DNA from: Comamonadaceae bacterium
Lineage (GTDB): Bacteria > Pseudomonadota > Gammaproteobacteria > Burkholderiales > Burkholderiaceae_C
DNA length: 54,438 nucleotides
Assembly: GCA_947378785.1 (NCBI GenBank)
Contig: CANCLK010000012.1
Span: forward strand, 1-54,438
Reading direction: 5' to 3'
Under the pieces are notes generated by a model. That model saw only the letters and a list, made by a program, of their open reading frames with translations, was not told the origin of the DNA and did no database searches. Shown here piece after piece: positions 51,995 through 54,438 of this stretch. A program made the translations under genes and the position numbers. How positions within the stretch are numbered: the stretch's first letter is position 1; the number at the start of each line of letters is the position of its first letter.

Positions 51995-52320
51995 GGCGTG
52001 AACCCTGTAGATTACAAAAAAAATGGGGCGCCCTCTGCTTAGATGGCGACCCGCCCTCGGCAATAATTTTCTTGACGCTCTCGATTAAATCCGGAGTCTT
52101 CGACGCACGGATAAAGACCATGATCATTGTAGAAAGCGACATCATCGACAATGGGGTTTTTACTGATAGCTCGACGATCAGTCGCCACTTTTAAAAAAAC
52201 CATCTCGAAAGCATTGTTTGTCTTGGCCTCTTTCTTTGACCGCGGCTGTTAGAACACCTCATATTTGATGCCCGGGTAACATCTATCCGCCCGCTGAAAG
52301 CCTTATTTCCTCTTCACCGT
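51995..52320. other. Divergent gap between the liv operon and the MFS gene
   Basis: 326 nt with no established gene. A possible 54-codon reverse frame (52039-52203, ATG at 52203) begins MVFLKVATDRRAISKNP and includes DDVAFYNDHGLYPCVEDSGF. It reads protein-like but has no good Shine-Dalgarno and no recognised family. It could be a leader peptide or a gene fragment. Promoters for both flanking transcripts should lie here; none is clear enough to name. Confidence 0.3.
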
Positions 52321-53520
52321 TTGACCACTCTTCCTGCTTCCACCCAACGCTCCGCTTTACTCTTGTCATTTGCCACTTTCGGCAGCATGGCGATTCAGCG
52401 TATCTGCGATCCCATGCTGCCGGAGCTGTCGCGGGTCTTCAGCGTCAGCATCACGGAAGCCTCAAAGGTGGTTTGGATGTTTGCAGTGGTCTATGGCACA
52501 GCACAGCTTTTTTACGGTCCGTTAGGAGACCGCCTTGGAAAACTCCGCATCATCACCTACGCCACGATAGGCTGCTGCCTAGCCAGTCTGGGTGCGGTAT
52601 TCGCTGGCAACCTGAACGCACTGGTAGTGGCACGCATCGTCATGGCCTTGTGCGCTGCCGCCATCATTCCGCTGTCGTTGGCCTGGGTCGGCGATGCCGT
52701 GCCTTACAGTCAGCGCCAAGAAACGCTGGCCAAGGTCGGACTGGGCACCACGCTGGGCTTGGTAGGCGGCCAATTGATGGGTGGCCTGCTGACCGATCTC
52801 TTGGGCTGGCGTTGGGCGTTTGTGCTGTTGACCGTTCTGTTTGCGGTGGTTGGTTTCCTGATGTTTACCGACTTCAAGCAGCAACCCACGCCGACCACAT
52901 TATCAGAAATGGACGAACAGAATCGAGCGACTTTCCTAGGTCAAGCGCTGCGAATACTAGAGGACCCGTGGTCGCGCTACGTGCTTTTGATTGCCTGCGC
53001 GGAGGGTGCAGCCGGCTTTGGTGTACTGGCCATCATTGCGTCTCATCTGCATCAGATGCTCGGGCTGTCTTTGACACTCTCCGGGGCCATCGTGGCGATG
53101 TTCGGACTCGGCGGGGTAGCCTACATGGCGCTGGCCCGCCCGATGATCAGCCGCTTCGGTGAAATCGGATTGGCGCAAGTTGGGGGCTGCGTGATGGGCG
53201 TATCGCTCTCTGTTCTCGGGTTTTCGACTTGGTGGCCCTTGACCCCGTTGGTCAGTCTGACCGCGGGATTCGGTTTTTTCATGTTTCACAACACGATGCA
53301 GGCCAATGCAACGCAAATGGCCCCGAAGGCTAGGGGTACGGCTGTGTCCCTATTTTCAGCCAGCTTATTTTTAGGTCAGGCTCTGGGGGTTCTCTTGGCG
53401 GCCCACCTGATCGCCCTGGTGGGCTCCGGGACCGTGGTTGCCATGGGCGGCGGCGGCATCACGGTGCTGGGCCTACTGCTTGCCAGAGGCCTGCGGCAAC
53501 GCGCGCTTAAAACTGCTTAA
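52321..53520 (+). CDS. MFS transporter (DHA1-like)
   Basis: A 399-aa protein with about 12 transmembrane helices. Motif A YGPLGDRLGKLRIITY follows helix 2, a second half-repeat motif is at RPMISRFGEIGLAQ, and the central loop (FKQQPTPTTLSEMDEQNRA) separates the halves. This is the drug/sugar/acid antiporter pattern of the DHA1 group (Bcr/AraJ-like). The start is uncertain: TTG at 52321 keeps the whole first helix, while the first ATG (52387) is inside it. Divergent from the liv operon and followed by a ThDP enzyme gene. Confidence 0.87.
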   Translation: MTTLPASTQRSALLLSFATFGSMAIQRICDPMLPELSRVFSVSITEASKVVWMFAVVYGTAQLFYGPLGDRLGKLRIITYATIGCCLASLGAVFAGNLNALVVARIVMALCAAAIIPLSLAWVGDAVPYSQRQETLAKVGLGTTLGLVGGQLMGGLLTDLLGWRWAFVLLTVLFAVVGFLMFTDFKQQPTPTTLSEMDEQNRATFLGQALRILEDPWSRYVLLIACAEGAAGFGVLAIIASHLHQMLGLSLTLSGAIVAMFGLGGVAYMALARPMISRFGEIGLAQVGGCVMGVSLSVLGFSTWWPLTPLVSLTAGFGFFMFHNTMQANATQMAPKARGTAVSLFSASLFLGQALGVLLAAHLIALVGSGTVVAMGGGGITVLGLLLARGLRQRALKTA

Positions 53521-53636
53521 GCCTCTTGGCTTCGCTCAACCGGGCTGTCGCGACCGACCTAATTTATAGGGATGGTGCGGAATTTTTTGGGCATGGCCAC
53601 TAGACCCAAAGGAACTAGCTCCATAAATAAGAAATC

Positions 53637-53670
53637 ATGTCCCAAAAGACATCTTGCACGTACGATGCAA
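53637..53670. promoter_or_regulatory. Two adjacent operator-like palindromes before the ThDP gene
   Basis: ATGTC-CCAAAA-GACAT (53637-53652) and TTGCA-CGTACGA-TGCAA (53654-53670) lie back to back 21 nt before the ATG at 53692. Two dyads in tandem near a start suggest regulator sites. Confidence 0.45.
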
Positions 53671-53691
53671 AAACGTTTTGAGGATTAAGAC

Positions 53692-54438
53692 ATGCCAGAA
53701 ATTCAAGAAATAACCGGTTCGCGGTTGTTCGCAGAGATGCTAGAAGGATATGGCGTCAGCCATGTTTTTTACCTACCGGCCATCATGTTGGGCGGGCTCG
53801 CAGAAATGGAGGACATGGGCATCCGCCGCATCATGACGCATGGCGAAAAATCGGCGGCTTACATGGCAGATGGATATGCTCGGGCCAGCGGGAAACCGGG
53901 TATTTGCATGTCGCAACAAATTGGCGCTTCTAATTTGGCTGCTGGTTTGCGCGATGCATTCATGGCCAACGCGCCCCTGATTGCAATCACTGGTGGACCA
54001 CCGCTGAATGCGCACTACCGCAATGGCTATCAAGAAGTTGAGGATATGTCGCAGTTCGACGCCGTGACGAAATTCAATGCACGGGTTGATGATGTGTCCC
54101 GGCTACCTGATCTTCTGCGTCAAGCCTTTCGAGCGGCAACTACCGGTGCACCAGGTCCCGTGCATTTAGAAATTCGAGGCCCACATGGACAGGCCGCAAA
54201 CGCCAAAACAACCCTGAAGCCGCAGATCGAACCGCAGTTTTCGCGTACCCCGCCTTTTCGCCCACGCGCGGAAGATTTGCACGTCCATGAAGCCCTGAAT
54301 CTGCTGCAGCGTGCAGAGCGTCCAGTCATCATTGCTGGCGGTGGCGTTACCGCGTCAAGGGCGCAAGCAGAACTCGTGCGCTTTGCCGAGCTGCTGCAAA
54401 TTCCGGTTGCCACCTCGCTCAACGCCAAGGGGGCGATT
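53692..54438 (+). CDS. Thiamine-diphosphate-dependent enzyme, N-terminal part
   Basis: A frame of 249 codons from ATG 53692 (GAGG eight bases upstream) runs off the right edge. MPEIQEITGSRLFAEMLEGY begins the PYR domain; the cofactor-activating Glu52 is in HGEKSAAYMADGYARASG. The central domain begins with RPVIIAGGGVTASRAQAEL. The PP domain with the GDG motif is outside the window. Same superfamily as the enzyme at 17015-18760 but clearly divergent (EKSAAYMADGYAR against ENAGGAMADGYAR). Candidates are acetolactate synthase-like, sulfoacetaldehyde acetyltransferase-like or oxalyl-CoA-decarboxylase-like enzymes. Confidence 0.85.
   Translation, partial: MPEIQEITGSRLFAEMLEGYGVSHVFYLPAIMLGGLAEMEDMGIRRIMTHGEKSAAYMADGYARASGKPGICMSQQIGASNLAAGLRDAFMANAPLIAITGGPPLNAHYRNGYQEVEDMSQFDAVTKFNARVDDVSRLPDLLRQAFRAATTGAPGPVHLEIRGPHGQAANAKTTLKPQIEPQFSRTPPFRPRAEDLHVHEALNLLQRAERPVIIAGGGVTASRAQAELVRFAELLQIPVATSLNAKGAI

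Overview
The window looks like a chromosomal segment of a betaproteobacterium of the order Burkholderiales, probably family Comamonadaceae (Rhodoferax/Polaromonas/Variovorax-like). This rests on the G+C-rich codon use, the housekeeping genes (murB, yajQ, plsY, prfB, pepN, fbp, purH-fis-dusB, ychF) and the abundance of Bug-type (tripartite tricarboxylate transporter) periplasmic receptors. No database search was possible; every family call is from visible motifs and length.

Layout. (1) 1-10300, core genes: murB 5' end, yajQ, plsY, an aldo/keto reductase, an acyl-CoA synthetase divergent from an alpha/beta hydrolase, prfB with its programmed +1 frameshift, pepN, fbp and tRNA-Thr(CGT) with a strong terminator. 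(2) 10348-15409, a visibly more A+T-rich accessory stretch: a membrane hybrid histidine kinase with a (TCTCAG)10 microsatellite, an IS3-type transposase remnant, a small secreted protein, a higBA toxin-antitoxin pair with an operator-like palindrome inside a probably leaderless promoter, and a beta-barrel outer-membrane protein. (3) 15439-31573, catabolic island I: an IclR regulator divergent from cupin + ThDP enzyme + Bug receptor; a five-gene peptide/nickel-type ABC transporter on the reverse strand; and a reverse-strand run bicupin - Bug - ketopantoate-reductase-like - Bug - MDR oxidoreductase with a divergent LysR regulator. (4) 31708-42260, core genes again: Nudix, purH, fis, dusB, yqaA, an RsuA/RluF-like protein apparently lacking the catalytic Asp, ychF, a diguanylate cyclase, a lipoprotein-like methyltransferase and a GH13 sucrose-phosphorylase-type enzyme. 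Two copies of a REP-like palindromic element with amplified left arms lie here. (5) 42378-54438, catabolic island II: IclR, Bug, two tandem PuuE/cyclic-imidase-type polysaccharide-deacetylase-fold hydrolases, an asparaginase-type amidohydrolase, a complete branched-chain-amino-acid-type ABC transporter (livHMFGK order), an MFS transporter and the start of a second ThDP enzyme that runs off the window.

How the genes may work together. Island II reads as a possible uptake and degradation route for a cyclic amide/imide/ureide: ring opening by the PuuE-like proteins, hydrolysis of the resulting half-amide by the asparaginase-like enzyme, and uptake through Bug and Liv transporters under IclR control. 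Island I reads as catabolism of an oxo-acid or (poly)oxygenated ring compound, with non-haem-metal cupins, a ThDP lyase, two oxidoreductases and three Bug receptors. Both proposals are inference; substrates are unknown. The most unusual non-coding observation is a perfect 29-bp inverted repeat between the 5' leader and codons 38-47 of ychF, which brackets the ychF start codon.
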